Shown piece after piece: positions 1-9,589 of a stretch of DNA of 64,000 nt (within the stretch, counting starts at the first letter, position 1; the number at the start of each line of letters is the position of its first letter). Both the position numbers and the translations under genes were made by a program. This DNA is from Fulvia fulva (lineage: Eukaryota > Ascomycota > Dothideomycetes > Mycosphaerellales > Mycosphaerellaceae). The stretch lies in contig NC_063019.1 in NCBI RefSeq assembly GCF_020509005.1, forward strand, positions 1,736,001-1,800,000. Direction: 5' to 3'. The notes under the pieces are model-generated. The model worked only from the letters and a program-made list of their open reading frames with translations. It did not search any database and was not told the origin of the DNA.

Positions 1-571
1 TCGCCAAAGACCTATGGCGCAGGTGGTATATTGTCTGTAGGCACGTGAGGAGCTCGTCCATTAGCATCGTCTCATGCTTGTCTGGCGTCCATTCGGGGTT
101 CGAGCCCGACAAGACATGCATGTAACCCCTGCGAAACCCTTCCCGCCACTGCGATCTCAAGGGGTAGAAGTTACTGCCATGATTGGATTCACCGCGCCAA
201 CTCGCGTAATGCTGAACAGCGGCGAAGATATCCAGGCCCGTCAAGTCCAGCGTAGAGGCAACCGCTCTGATCCTCTCAAGGTGGAAGCTCGCTATCCGGT
301 CTCCAAGGTACGTGAGCTGCGGTACGATCATGAACCGAAGGGCTGTGCTGATCTCCATCATATTTGCGATGTCGACTGTCGAGGTGTGCTCCAGTTTCAT
401 CAATAGAAGCTCAAGAGGAAGCTTCTCCAGCCATGCTCTTGGGCTTGTTCGCGGCCTTTCGTAGAGGAACAGGACGCGTGAGCGACGAGAATTGCTCTCA
501 GCCTGGATTAAGTCGGGAATCGGCCGCTCGTGGGGGAGCTGCCGGAAAGCGAGGCGCTGTGTGTACTCCAT
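1..571 (-). CDS. F-box-like protein, 3' end off the window
   Basis: A minus-strand frame opens at an ATG ending at 571 and stays open to base 1, so the gene is cut by the window edge after about 190 residues. Around residues 50-60 it reads LEKLPLELLLMKLE, the N-terminal core of an F-box-like domain. The order of motifs that follows (a short helix pair, then YLGDRIASFHLERIRA, then a GLDIFAAVQHYA stretch) parallels the neighbour at 834-2099, which has YLGRKFANQQRERIES and GVDILTAMQYYA at the same spacing. The two are therefore diverged tandem paralogs on the same strand. F-box proteins usually select substrates for SCF ubiquitin ligases; the target here is unknown. No lesion is visible in the part present. 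The start could be further upstream or in another exon. Confidence 0.7.
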   Translation of the reverse strand, partial: MEYTQRLAFRQLPHERPIPDLIQAESNSRRSRVLFLYERPRTSPRAWLEKLPLELLLMKLEHTSTVDIANMMEISTALRFMIVPQLTYLGDRIASFHLERIRAVASTLDLTGLDIFAAVQHYASWRGESNHGSNFYPLRSQWREGFRRGYMHVLSGSNPEWTPDKHETMLMDELLTCLQTIYHLRHRSLA

Positions 572-833
572 CGTTGGGTTGAGTCTCGGGCGGGGAGCTT
601 CGATGAATAGCAAAGATGACCGCTGAGATGTCGATTCCGAAGAGAACTTGGGCTGCAGTAGTCTTCTAGAATGGCGAATAGATGTAAAAGGTGGAGGGTG
701 TGAAAGTTGGTTGTGTTGGGACAGAAAGAAGTTGTAAGATGCTGCTCCAGGTATACCACGAGTCAGTCCTCAGAATTACAACACTAGTCAAAACTCAAAA
801 CTCAAACCAAGCCGCTCGCCCATACCGCACGAA

Positions 834-2099
834 CTATGTACGGGAGTACCCGAGCTCAGGGCACATCCCGACATCCTCCAGAATAGCAGCCACGAGCAAG
901 GGCGTGCGAGACGCAGTACCAGACTGAGCATATCTATCCGGCCTATGTCCTCCTCTCGAGCAGTACATGTAGCCATGCAATTCCGGGAGCATCAATGTAG
1001 CATCTCCAATCATGGAAACGTGAAATGCCTTGGTCCATGAAGGATATGGAGAGTCAGCCAACGGTGTATCGCGAGCGATATCGCTCGAGCTGAGTAGATC
1101 CAGGTTGCCCGCGCGACCGAAGAGACTGTAGAGCTCCCGCGACGTGGCTTCGTGTCGGTAGGTTCTGGTGACGTTGCGACCTGGTGACCTCAGCAGGCGA
1201 TCAATAGTGGCTTGCTTGAAGACTTGCGAAGCGGTAGGTCCGGTCAGAAAGTGGCCGTGTGGCTCTGCCAATGTCCATAGGTATCTCCTCAGGTTTTCGT
1301 CAAGGTAGCTGTGAGCTGAAGCCTCGTACTGGCGAAGCTGGCGGTACCAGAAAAGACGCTTCACCAGATAGATGACACCGTCCAGCCTCTGGCTGCTAGG
1401 TTCGTGCGAGCCTGGCAGGTAGCTGGCGTACAATCTGCAAAAGTCGTGCATCCAACCGCGATAATTCCACTGGCAACCCGGTACCTCGCGTAGCTGAAGC
1501 GCATGTGCGTAGTATTGCATAGCCGTAAGGATGTCTACACCTTGACTGCCAAAATCGAGCAATCGCAGTCCGCTTTCGATTCGCTCTCGTTGTTGATTGG
1601 CGAACTTCCGTCCCAGGTAATCAAGATGTGGCGATAGCGTCCGATCGATAGCCATGCATGTTCGCAGCATACTGACCACATCACCAGTGGTGCAATACTC
1701 CAGAGACATGAGCAAGATCTCAGCTGGAAGGTCCTTAAGATGAGAATATCGCTGATCGCGCCGGGTCGTGCGGCCGTATAGTTCATCACTGAGCGACGTC
1801 CTGAAGAGGCTCAAATCCAACAGTGGTACATCTTTATGCTGCATGATCGTGTCAGCTGGTCTCGGCGAGTCGTCTTGTTCGAAGGTGATACCGCGCTTTC
1901 TCTTTCGTGGTTGATCAAAGCTGTTACCACGGATGAAGTGATGAGCGAGTCGCTCGAGTCTTCCCGTTGAGTGGTCTTCATGCTGAGATCGCTCGCCTTG
2001 ATCGTGCTGTATCGGTGCTGCTGGAACTCCTGTCTGGGCGAGAACGGCGACCGAGGCGAAAATAGTGATCCGGTCAGTGACCGCAGAACTTTGACTCAT
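834..2099 (-). CDS. F-box-like protein
   Basis: Single-exon frame of 421 residues with an ATG start. Residues 1-100 are low complexity with a basic patch (RKRKRG) that could be a nuclear signal. At about residues 122-135 comes DLPAEILLMSLEYC, typical of the first helix of a fungal F-box, followed by a leucine-rich helical region with no recognised repeat. It resembles the partial gene at 1-571 over the F-box and the next 100 or so residues, so the pair looks like a local duplication. A role as an SCF substrate adaptor is inferred from the family only. The final 60 residues are not recognised. Confidence 0.65.
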   Translation of the reverse strand: MSQSSAVTDRITIFASVAVLAQTGVPAAPIQHDQGERSQHEDHSTGRLERLAHHFIRGNSFDQPRKRKRGITFEQDDSPRPADTIMQHKDVPLLDLSLFRTSLSDELYGRTTRRDQRYSHLKDLPAEILLMSLEYCTTGDVVSMLRTCMAIDRTLSPHLDYLGRKFANQQRERIESGLRLLDFGSQGVDILTAMQYYAHALQLREVPGCQWNYRGWMHDFCRLYASYLPGSHEPSSQRLDGVIYLVKRLFWYRQLRQYEASAHSYLDENLRRYLWTLAEPHGHFLTGPTASQVFKQATIDRLLRSPGRNVTRTYRHEATSRELYSLFGRAGNLDLLSSSDIARDTPLADSPYPSWTKAFHVSMIGDATLMLPELHGYMYCSRGGHRPDRYAQSGTASRTPLLVAAILEDVGMCPELGYSRT

Positions 2100-2368
2100 C
2101 TAATACTCTGTCCTCAAGATCTCGCCAAGACCCGGGCCCCCTTTTGAGTTTAAGCTGGTCATCGTAACAACATTTCCATCGTTGCACTTTCTCCGGTGCA
2201 AATGTCGAAATTCAGCGTTGTTCCAGCATTGAGTATGGAGACGTCGAGTCCGGTCGTGAAGGTTTGCGGCTCAAGTGGAGGTTTAATGGCTTCCGGTCTG
2301 ATGCGTGGGCCAACGCCAGTCCGCAGCGCCACATCGTAGGTGGGAGAAGCTTTAGCCCTGTCAAATTC

Positions 2369-3262
2369 TCACACCTCCATATGATCTACCATAGGCCAGT
2401 ACTTCCTCATGAGCGTGCCGACAGCGTCTTGTTGCTTCGTGACCCAGCCAGCTCCAGCGAAATGCATCACAAACATGCCAGGCTTCCAAGCAGTATTGAA
2501 TCGAGTGTCGCGACATGGGATCTCTTCCGGATATGCGTTGAAAATCCATTGAGGCGCGATGACACTCTTATTAACAACGTCAAACTCATTGCTAGCAAGC
2601 ATGTCACGCAAGACCTCCTGCTCATTGCGAACAAGATGGTTGTGATTGGTGGTGTTCATGGCCAGCACATTCGCTCCGGCTCGCCATTGCTCGACGAAGT
2701 CCAGCACCCAGGGTGATGCACGTAAGAACATGCTGCCAGCATTTAGAGGTTGGCAGTCTCGGGTGAGGATGAGGTGCATATCGTCTCTGCTGCTGCCTTC
2801 TAGCTCTGCGAAGAGCAAGCTCTGTTCAATGACGCTATCGAGGCGTATATCAGTGTTTGTGATGAGAGTGTCAAAGTCGACCATCCATAGCCACTGGTAA
2901 CTTTTCCGTCCCGAGAGCGTGGCTTCTACGGCGTCTCTCGTGACGTTCAGCTTGTCCCAGACCTTCGCGTACCCGTGAGCTGGCTCAAAATCCCAGATCA
3001 GATCATGTCCGTGCTTCTTCGCATATTTGTGCTTGTTACTGAAAGACATCCAGTCATAGCTTGTCTCTTGCGTCGTCATACACAGGATGGCAAAATCCGA
3101 GGGCCCGGGCAGGGACTTCTGCTCCGCCACATCGATGGTTTGTTCCCTGTGACCAGCAGGAGCTCTACCGTGGCGATAGAGCAGTAGCAGCAACAACCCA
3201 GCAATGCCAGTGATGAGGAGCCACGGTCTCCGGGGCATTGCTTGGCGGAAAGGATGCAACAT
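2369..3262 (-). CDS. Glycosyltransferase family 34 (GMA12/MNN10-type)
   Basis: Type II Golgi membrane glycosyltransferase of about 297 residues. The first ATG in frame gives a short basic cytosolic tail, then one hydrophobic segment (about residues 12-27, LLITGIAGLLLLLLY), then a stem and a lumenal catalytic domain. The domain has the metal-binding DxD motif in WMVDFDTLI (near residue 125), the CQPLNAGSMFLRASPW stretch and a late MHFAGAGW motif, all in the order seen in galactosyl/mannosyl transferases of GT34 (Gma12, Mnn10, Mnn11). These proteins extend N- or O-glycans on cell-wall mannoproteins. The frame extends upstream of 3262 only through a non-ATG codon; an alternative ATG ends at 3238. 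No intron is needed. Confidence 0.85.
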   Translation of the reverse strand: MLHPFRQAMPRRPWLLITGIAGLLLLLLYRHGRAPAGHREQTIDVAEQKSLPGPSDFAILCMTTQETSYDWMSFSNKHKYAKKHGHDLIWDFEPAHGYAKVWDKLNVTRDAVEATLSGRKSYQWLWMVDFDTLITNTDIRLDSVIEQSLLFAELEGSSRDDMHLILTRDCQPLNAGSMFLRASPWVLDFVEQWRAGANVLAMNTTNHNHLVRNEQEVLRDMLASNEFDVVNKSVIAPQWIFNAYPEEIPCRDTRFNTAWKPGMFVMHFAGAGWVTKQQDAVGTLMRKYWPMVDHMEV

Positions 3263-4078
3263 CTTGCAGCTGCGCTCAATGCTTTCCCGGCGAGGAAGTA
3301 CACTCGGTGCGAAGCGGTCTCGCGTCCAGAATGACTGCACAGAGACATGCGCGAAGGAATCCCGCAGCTCGTGTTGCCGACGGAGTCATCGTACGCGGAC
3401 ATGCACGTGAGACGGGTCTTCGCTTCCTCTTCAAGGTTCCGTCCAAGCTTCTCTTCTCCTGGCTGGTTCAGGCTTCAGCGCCACTTCCAGACTTTACTCC
3501 GATTTCTCTCCACCTCGACATATCATCAAGTCCATCACGATCATGGAGAGTTGCGCTCAAGACCAAGTGTACGTATCCCTTGTGCTAGGGTTCTACCGCC
3601 ACGACCTGAATCCGTGGCTTCTGGACCGCGCTTAGTGCCTACCGCACGTGGACGAAATGCACGGCGCGTCCGCAAGTATCGGAACAGCATATCTGACTCT
3701 GATAATCATAAGGCGCCTCCATTGTAGTATGTGTGAGATGCTCTCGCCCTGGCTGTTTTATGTCCTGGACGTGGCGCCAGTATCCGCAACCCGGTGCATG
3801 GATCTGATGACTGACGGCAGGCCTGGGCGATGCTTCCGCCTCAAGCAATGTCGCCGCTTCGCTCCTGCCGTTGACCTTCACACCTTGGCATCATCCAGAA
3901 CTACATTTGGTGGCCCAATTCAGCACTTTGACTGGCAAGAGAGCACGTCTGTGGACGCCACGCTCCGCATTGATCTCTTGTCATGCATGGCAACACCACG
4001 TGGCTGACGGACGAGACCGACTAGCTTGATATCAAGGTGATTGAGCACTGTCGTTGTCTGAAAAGTAAGGCTTGTCCA
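3263..4078. other. Intergenic, no supported gene
   Basis: Between the glycosyltransferase start and the TATA box of the secreted-protein gene. Only short overlapping frames without recognisable domains occur on both strands. I see no RNA gene or repeat. Confidence 0.5.
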
Positions 4079-4090
4079 GTATATATAATA
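4079..4090 (+). promoter_or_regulatory. TATA box of the secreted-protein gene
   Basis: A run of alternating T and A (GTATATATAATA) lies about 120 bp upstream of the ATG at 4208, at the distance expected for a fungal TATA promoter with a C/A-rich leader. The leader from 4110 to 4207 is pyrimidine- and CA-rich with no upstream ATG. Confidence 0.55.
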
Positions 4091-4207
4091 TGCTAACCTG
4101 GAAGTATCCTCTTTCATTCAATCGCCATCCTACTCCACACAAACAATCAAGCCAAACACCAGCACACACTCGTTGATCCTCTACACGAGACCACATTCAT
4201 TCGCAAG

Positions 4208-4879
4208 ATGAAGTTCACCCTCACCCTCCTCACCGGCCTGGTGGCATCTACAGTATCTGGCCTCACCATCCCAAACGCACAACCAGAGACTGGAGCCGGC
4301 ATCTCCTCTAGCTCAACCGATGCACAAATCATCAAGTCCACCTGGTCTTCCTGGTACGCCGACGTTGCAACAGTCTCCTACTTCCTCGACAACGTCGCGA
4401 GCAAGAAGTACAAATCACAGACAGCCTACCTAGCCGCAGCACAAGGCGCTCTCGCTGCAGAAACGGGGCAGACTGCATACCAAAGAGTCCTCAACCAGGA
4501 GCTCAGCCAATACGAAGGCTACAAGGCTTCGAACTCGACTCTATCTGACGGAACCTGGACCAACGTCAAGAGCTATCTCGAGCAGCTCACCAAGTTGGAC
4601 TTCAAGAAGGATTGCACCAAGATTCAGGAGATTGTGAAGAAGATCAACTACGGTGACGACCAGTACTCTGGACGTTGCAGTGTCATTTTGCCAGCTATCG
4701 ACACATACTTCGCTCTCGCCTACAAAGCATTGCTGGACCCACAAACTCCAGGCTACACCGCCGCCGATAAGGGATTCAAGAACTGGCAGAAGGCTATTCG
4801 TCCACGCGCATGTGCAAGCAAGAAGGAGCGTGACTTGTTTGACATGGATGTGCAGTCGGTTGAGGACATTTTGGAGTAA
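4208..4879 (+). CDS. Secreted protein of unknown family
   Basis: Single-exon 223-residue protein with a clear signal peptide (MKFTLTLLTGLVASTVSG, cleavage near residue 18-20). The mature part is mainly helical and has three cysteines (in KKDCTK, SGRCS and RPRACAS), a pattern that would leave one unpaired. It lacks a membrane anchor, GPI signal or catalytic motif that I recognise. I considered the hydrophobic-surface-binding HsbA family because of the size and helical content, but the sequence does not show its core pattern. The canonical TATA box and CA-rich leader suggest a strongly inducible gene. It is a candidate apoplastic secreted protein; an effector role is speculation. Confidence 0.75.
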   Translation: MKFTLTLLTGLVASTVSGLTIPNAQPETGAGISSSSTDAQIIKSTWSSWYADVATVSYFLDNVASKKYKSQTAYLAAAQGALAAETGQTAYQRVLNQELSQYEGYKASNSTLSDGTWTNVKSYLEQLTKLDFKKDCTKIQEIVKKINYGDDQYSGRCSVILPAIDTYFALAYKALLDPQTPGYTAADKGFKNWQKAIRPRACASKKERDLFDMDVQSVEDILE

Positions 4880-5342
4880 ATCAAGTTTGGGAAAGATGAA
4901 CGAGACAGATGGCATGATAGACGCCGGCCATGCGGCTCGGCGATGTGATGATTAGAGAAGATACCCACGTATGATGCATCGAGAAGCAGACACTTCCCAT
5001 CACACGGTTGAAAATTGATGACCTTTCTGATTGCGCTGCTCGAGCGAGCGTCATAAATAACGGCTTTGCCCGTTCGCTTGCCTCTGGATCGCAGGCCTAT
5101 CTGTGTGACATTTGTAACCCTGTATATTACGCAAGGAAGATCGAAACAGATAGACTTTCATCTGACACATCATGCGATGGAGATCCTCTTCTTATTGATA
5201 GTGCAGATCTGTGCGTAGCTAAAGAACGAATAAGGGTCAGTCCCAAGGATCCAACTCCGTGATAACTCAACCTGACATTCTGATTCCTCAACCACTTTCC
5301 CACTTCGCGGCGAAATTCCATTCCTGCTCCATGACTGTCAAC
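4880..5342. other. Intergenic, convergent 3' ends
   Basis: Lies between the 3' ends of the secreted-protein gene (plus) and the acetyltransferase gene (minus). Only small frames without domains occur, so it presumably holds both 3' untranslated regions. Confidence 0.5.
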
Positions 5343-6259
5343 TCACTTCACATCAACCCCACTATCCGCATCATCCTCCCTCTCCTCTCCCACCCCACCA
5401 ACCGGCTCCCTAACCATAATATCCAACCCAACATTCTCCCTCTTCCTCTGCAACCAAATCTCCTTCTTCAACTCAAACCCCATCTTCCCATAAATAATCC
5501 TATTCACACCATTGCTACTCTCCAAATAACACGCCTTCCCACCCCGGTCCGCCATCGTCGTCACATACTCAATCGCTTTCCTTGCATACCCTTTTCCGCG
5601 ACCGGAAGGCTTCGTGCCGATGTAGACGAGGTACCAGGAGTCTTGGTCGCGGGGGCCCATTATGGAGGCCTTGGTGTGGTTGAGGAGGGGCAGGAATTCG
5701 TTGAAGAAGCGGCCGCGGCCGAGGGGGGAGAGTTGGTAGGTGAGGCGCCACATGCCGGAGCGCAGGAGGGTGAGGTAATCGTCCATGTTTTGGGTGGGGG
5801 GCATCCTAGTGGGAGGTTTTAGCTTGGTTTCGTTGTGGTGTGCTTACGGCGTGATGGGGTAGGGTCGTACCAGAGTGCTACGCAGTCGTAGTCTGGACCT
5901 GCGCTGACTACGAGGCCCTTGAGCAGATGGGCATACGTGATGTACTCCATCATTCGCAAGTGCAGATCCCATTTCTGCTGCTCGGACCAGTGGGCCGTAT
6001 CTGGAGTGTCAATGAAGTACCGACTGGAATGGTCCTCCCAGAAGGAGAGTGCCAAAGAGTATCCAGCTTGTTTGTTGTCGTCGACAGTCAGGACGCGAAC
6101 ACCATTGTCACCAGTAATGGTAGTAGTCTTTGACGGGCAGTTTCCCATGACTTTCTCAGCCACGATAGTTGGTTTTGAAACACCGACATCTACCGCAACG
6201 CTGTTCAAGGCTCGCTTCTCAGCATTGACTGTGATGCTTGCTGAGATTGGTTGCTCCAT
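5343..6259 (-). CDS. GNAT-family N-acetyltransferase (spliced)
   Basis: Two exons, 6259-5871 and 5805-5343, give 283 residues. The 65-nt intron (5870-5806) runs GTACGA to CTAG. The phase-2 join rebuilds ALWMPP ahead of TQNMDDYL, a junction typical of a fungal GNAT family; a stronger-looking GTAAGC donor 23 nt downstream does not keep frame. Exon 2 carries the acetyl-CoA-binding motif A as GTKPSGRGKGYARKAIEYV, then CYLESSN and YGKMGFE, the beta-6/beta-7 motifs. Family members acetylate small amines or protein N-termini; the substrate here cannot be told. The N-terminal 60 residues are variable and could include a mis-chosen start. An unrelated frame just upstream at 6205-6687 is not supported. 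Confidence 0.85.
5806..5870 (-). other. Intron of the GNAT gene
   Basis: 65 nt with a weak donor (GTACGA), a branch-like GCTAAAA and a CACTAG acceptor. Chosen over the GTAAGC donor because only this pairing keeps phase and restores the conserved ALWMPP junction. Confidence 0.7.
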
Positions 6260-7297
6260 GATTGCGGTAAATTAGAGTCGAAGTGTTTGCGACTACTACT
6301 ACGAAGTGGAATGAATGTTCGGCCTGACTTTCTGGAGATGTCGACGAAATGCGACATCAACGTGGTATGCTTGGTTTGGACGATATCCTTCATGCGGGTA
6401 GCGTTTGGGTAGGACGTTCGTGTGGCTCTGAGCGTAAGCTGGTTTTGAAAGCGTGTGAAGGTGAAAGTGAAAGGCAGAGATATGGTAGACTTGGTAGATG
6501 CTTGGGTTGTGCTATCTAGCGGACGTCCACTGAGCCGCAGGAAAGTGTATTCTTGCTGGTGAACGGGACAGAGCAAAAGGAAGTGAGGTTCAGACTTGCC
6601 TGATATACCTGAGCACCTGTGCCTATCAGATGCATCCCACGGCGGATCCGCAGTCTTACGCATAGTGATGCGGAAGGGCCCGCGCATACGGCTGTTGGCT
6701 CATCCTTCGGGAAAGGGTTGCATTGATTGTGTTGTTGCTGTTTGAGACTTATCGTGACATGCGAAGCACGGTGTCATCGGCTGCACGATGTACACAGTTT
6801 GCTGATAGATCCAGATCGTCTCCGGCTGTTCATGTTGCTGGGCATAGGCACATAGAGACAAACTGTTGTCGTTGTTGAAGTCCTGATAGCTTCGCTTGTG
6901 CCTGCCAATCGCGGTCTAGATCGCCTCAAGTTCGGGCGGCCAAGCAATGGCGATGATGTTGCTGGTTGCTTCCAGGCCTCAGCTACATGTATGGTTGACA
7001 TGTGTCTCGGTGCGATATTGGATCGAGCCAGGCAGGGTATACCAGGATCGCTGGTCGAGATACGACTTGCACAAGCCAATCGTTGAGCTGGCTCGGTGGT
7101 GTTGTTGTTCGGGTGCTGCAACGCTGCGACAGCTCTCTCCGCACCTTAGGAGCTGTAGTGGAACCCACCTTGCCTCCTCTTCAGTGACACCTCTTGCCTC
7201 GTGACCAGATAGCGGAACGAAAGACGAATCGCAGAGGCCCTTGCGTCGTAACAACAGCAACGAGGACTCCCATCCAGAACACAGTCGGTCCAGCAAG

Positions 7298-7591
7298 ATG
7301 AGCGCCAGGCATCGCATAAGCCGGTCACCCTCGGATCAGCGGGGCGGAGCTCCGGCGACGGCAACGTCAGCAACGACAGCATCACCGTCGAGGCGGCAGT
7401 CGATAGCATCGGGTAGTCAGAGTGCTGTTCGGAGTGTCGGAAAGGCATTCGTGAGCATCTTCGCAGCCAAGACGCCGTGCGCCATGAGGAATGAGATGAT
7501 ACCGAACGATGAAGAGAAGAACCACCGGTATGGTGCGAAGCAAGAGGAGAATAAGAGGCTGTGTGGTACCGATGAGAAAAGCGGCGTTTGA
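7298..7591 (+). CDS. Possible small basic Ser/Thr-rich protein
   Basis: A frame of 97 residues from the first in-frame ATG. It is rich in Ser, Thr, Arg and Ala (for example SPSRRQSIASGSQSAVRSVG) and ends in a charged tail. There is no recognisable domain, signal peptide or membrane segment. The amino-acid bias is compatible with a disordered nuclear or cytosolic protein, but frames of this size and bias also arise by chance in GC-rich intergenic DNA. The rest of 6260-7876 shows no supported gene. Confidence 0.25.
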   Translation: MSARHRISRSPSDQRGGAPATATSATTASPSRRQSIASGSQSAVRSVGKAFVSIFAAKTPCAMRNEMIPNDEEKNHRYGAKQEENKRLCGTDEKSGV

Positions 7592-7876
7592 GATGTGAAG
7601 AGAAGGATTGCTTTTGTCATGCGTTGTGAGAGACACTGCTGAGGCTGTGAGGCATTTGCTGGAAAATGCCGCACACGTGGACCGAGCGCCCAAGACACAC
7701 ACTCCATGTTAATGGAGGTACCACATCAGCAACACTGTCCTGGTGTATGAATGTGTTGATCTGCCAGAGACATGACCAGGGCTGAAGCTGGCCATTCGGT
7801 CATATAAACATTGGTGACACCGTGGTTGCCTGCTAGAATCCATGGCTGCAGGTCAATAAAATCTGGAGCTATACCT

Positions 7877-8398
7877 TCAAAGGCACATACACTCTGCTGT
7901 ACCTAGGTCGATTCCTTTCAAGACTTCATAACAATCCTGTATGCGTCGTACGCCGGTTAACAAGACTCCACCTCCCACCACTCCCCGTTCCTGTTGACGA
8001 AATGGAAGCTCGAAACCAACACACCTTCTGCTGTGAGCTGTACTTTGTACACCCACAGACACAGTCCACCCCATGCTGGCGCCTCCTCCCCTGTTCATGG
8101 TGATATCTCCTTCTTCGGTCTGTGCGAGTTGTGCCGCGCGTGTAGCTCGTCGTGATTTTCTCTCGTTGTGCCAGGCGACGGCCACGAAGACGATGGCGAC
8201 GAAGACGACGACGACTCCGGAACACGCCGCGCCCCAGATGATATTGAAGGGTGGTGCCATTTTGATGTCGGCGTAGCGCTTTGAGAGCTTGGTCAGTAAC
8301 GATGCGTGGGGGAGCGTGAAGCGCACATACGATTTGATTGTGTTTCCGTCGCTGAGCATCTCCAAGAACCGCACCAGGTCCCAGGGGTCGATGGCGCC
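7877..8398 (-). CDS. Single-pass membrane protein exon, 5' end unresolved
   Basis: Minus-strand frame beginning after a good acceptor (branch GTGCTAAC, then CATCAG). It starts with LGAIDPWDLVRFLEML, the kind of sequence that closes a 2EXR-like domain. A linker follows, then a strong membrane helix (NIIWGAACSGVVVVFVAIVFVAVAW) and a basic juxtamembrane HNERKSRRATR that predicts a cytosolic C-terminus. The frame is continuous from the acceptor to 7877; an internal GTATGT is not needed as a donor. The upstream exon should be the fragment at 8414-8660, but that fragment is frameshifted and no donor fits cleanly. The gene is therefore either broken or mis-assembled here. Confidence 0.45.
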   Translation of the reverse strand, partial: GAIDPWDLVRFLEMLSDGNTIKSYVRFTLPHASLLTKLSKRYADIKMAPPFNIIWGAACSGVVVVFVAIVFVAVAWHNERKSRRATRAAQLAQTEEGDITMNRGGGASMGWTVSVGVQSTAHSRRCVGFELPFRQQERGVVGGGVLLTGVRRIQDCYEVLKGIDLGTAECMCL

Positions 8399-8413
8399 GA
8401 GTCTGATGTGAGG

Positions 8414-8660
8414 TTAGCACAGTCCTCCAGCTTCACCGGCTATCTGGCGACACGTGCCCAGCAATCCTGGCACGGCGTATGGCTTGTGGATGTAGCAAGA
8501 GAGGAGGGGTATTTGGCCTCGCAGAGGCAGGAGTTCGTCCTTGTGTGGTGTATGTCGCTTTGGGATGTCTTCGAACACGAGACTTGTAGATGTGGTTGCG
8601 CAGTGCTGCTGGCACAACGAGGAGACGGCAACTGCTGGCGGGTGGCCGAGACTGCGCCAT
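8414..8660 (-). pseudogene. Frameshifted 2EXR-like domain fragment
   Basis: One frame reads VPAALRNHIYK and then becomes nonsense; from that point another frame reads LVFEDIPKRHTPHKDE and later PGLLGTCRQIAGEA. Joined, these are the two hallmark blocks of 2EXR-like fungal proteins (LPAELRNHIY..VF and ALL.TCRQI..EA), as in the neighbour at 8804-9589. One extra base (or an equivalent indel) near 8602 separates the frames. The relic sits directly upstream, on the same strand, of the membrane exon at 7877-8398, which probably belonged to the same gene. A sequencing error is the main alternative. Confidence 0.6.
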
Positions 8661-8803
8661 GTCTTCAGCGGTCGTTGGCAGTTGCAGGTGTTGGTGCTGG
8701 TGGAGTCAGGCGTGAGAAAGAAGATGAAGGTGCTCGTGGTATGCATCATGTAACGGCCTTGCGTTTGCGACCTGACGTCACATACTGTATGCTCCTTCCT
8801 CAC

Positions 8804-9589
8804 TCACATCAGCGATATGTCAGCCTTCATCAAAGCCTGGGCATCACTTCGCGGATCACTTGTGACGATGGCCCGCCCATGCCATCTCCTTGCAGTACGA
8901 ACAGTGATTCTCGCATGCAACACATCCCTCGCAACTGTGACCTTATCCTCTTCGAGATCGGCGTACAACTTGTCAAGATACGTCTCAGCCGTCAGCCACG
9001 AAGTCGAAGGCGTCAGGTCCCACACCAACATCCGAACCAGCGATCTTTGCTGTGAAGACATCAGCCGAAGCAGCCATGTCAGTCGATTGGCACTTTGGAA
9101 GTGGATCTGAAGCTGGCTGTACCACATGTCAGACGCCTCTGCTCTCAGCTGCTGGCAGGTCTGCAGAAGAGCTGGAACATGGAGCCGTCGCTTGACGGCG
9201 CAAAAGTGGTGGTGCCGATGCCAGTTGAGGCAGGTGCAGTATGTCTCGTCGCCTGCGAAGACCTCCTTGTAGATATGGTTTCTCAGCTCCGGTGGCAAGG
9301 CCAAAAGTCGACTTCCTTCGTGAGGGTCCGCTCTAAGATCGAGCTTCTCATTGTGGCCAATGCCTCTTGACTTTCCCAGAGAAGTCCGTGCCTCTTTCTT
9401 GGTATTATCATCCAGGCTTCTAGACTTCAAGGGGGCGGCGACCTTCGATCTTCTCTTGGAGCTCATCAACCTGCCTCTGGAGATGATCGTCCTCGCGTGT
9501 CCGAACACGGTCTCGAGCTGCTTTTGCTTCCTGGTGAAGTGCAGACGCTTCATTTGCTGCCTGGCACTTTTGGATGAGGTCGTAGCCAT
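8804..9589 (-). CDS. 2EXR-like protein (LPPELRNHIY domain)
   Basis: Frame open from 9688; the first ATG ends at 9589 (261 residues), and a later ATG at 9466 would give 220. A basic N-terminus leads into LLALPPELRNHIYKEVF and HVPALLQTCQQLRAEASDMWY, the conserved halves of the 2EXR domain found in very large numbers in filamentous ascomycetes, followed by a helical tail. Its function is unknown; the domain is related to F-box-like folds. It is a likely paralog of the frameshifted relic immediately downstream. Its N-terminal part overlaps, in another frame of the same strand, a small membrane-protein frame at 9420-9671; starting at 9466 would cut the overlap to 47 nt. Confidence 0.65.
   Translation of the reverse strand: MATTSSKSARQQMKRLHFTRKQKQLETVFGHARTIISRGRLMSSKRRSKVAAPLKSRSLDDNTKKEARTSLGKSRGIGHNEKLDLRADPHEGSRLLALPPELRNHIYKEVFAGDETYCTCLNWHRHHHFCAVKRRLHVPALLQTCQQLRAEASDMWYSQLQIHFQSANRLTWLLRLMSSQQRSLVRMLVWDLTPSTSWLTAETYLDKLYADLEEDKVTVARDVLHARITVRTARRWHGRAIVTSDPRSDAQALMKADISLM

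Noticed and set aside
90..125. T-arm-like sequence (TCGGG-GTTCGAG-CCCGA) suggesting a tRNA
   Set aside because: No matching acceptor stem or D- and anticodon arms lie upstream at the right distance, and the stretch is inside the coding frame of the F-box gene at 1-571.
6205..6687. 160-residue minus-strand frame upstream of the GNAT gene
   Set aside because: It overlaps the 5' end of the GNAT coding exon in another frame and has no domain.
8372..8374. GTG as the start of the membrane-helix protein
   Set aside because: Nuclear fungal genes start with ATG; the frame continues upstream to a good splice acceptor, so this is an internal codon.
8306..9055. 249-residue plus-strand frame
   Set aside because: Opposite to the 2EXR-like gene and relic on the minus strand, starts without an in-frame family feature, and has no recognisable domain.
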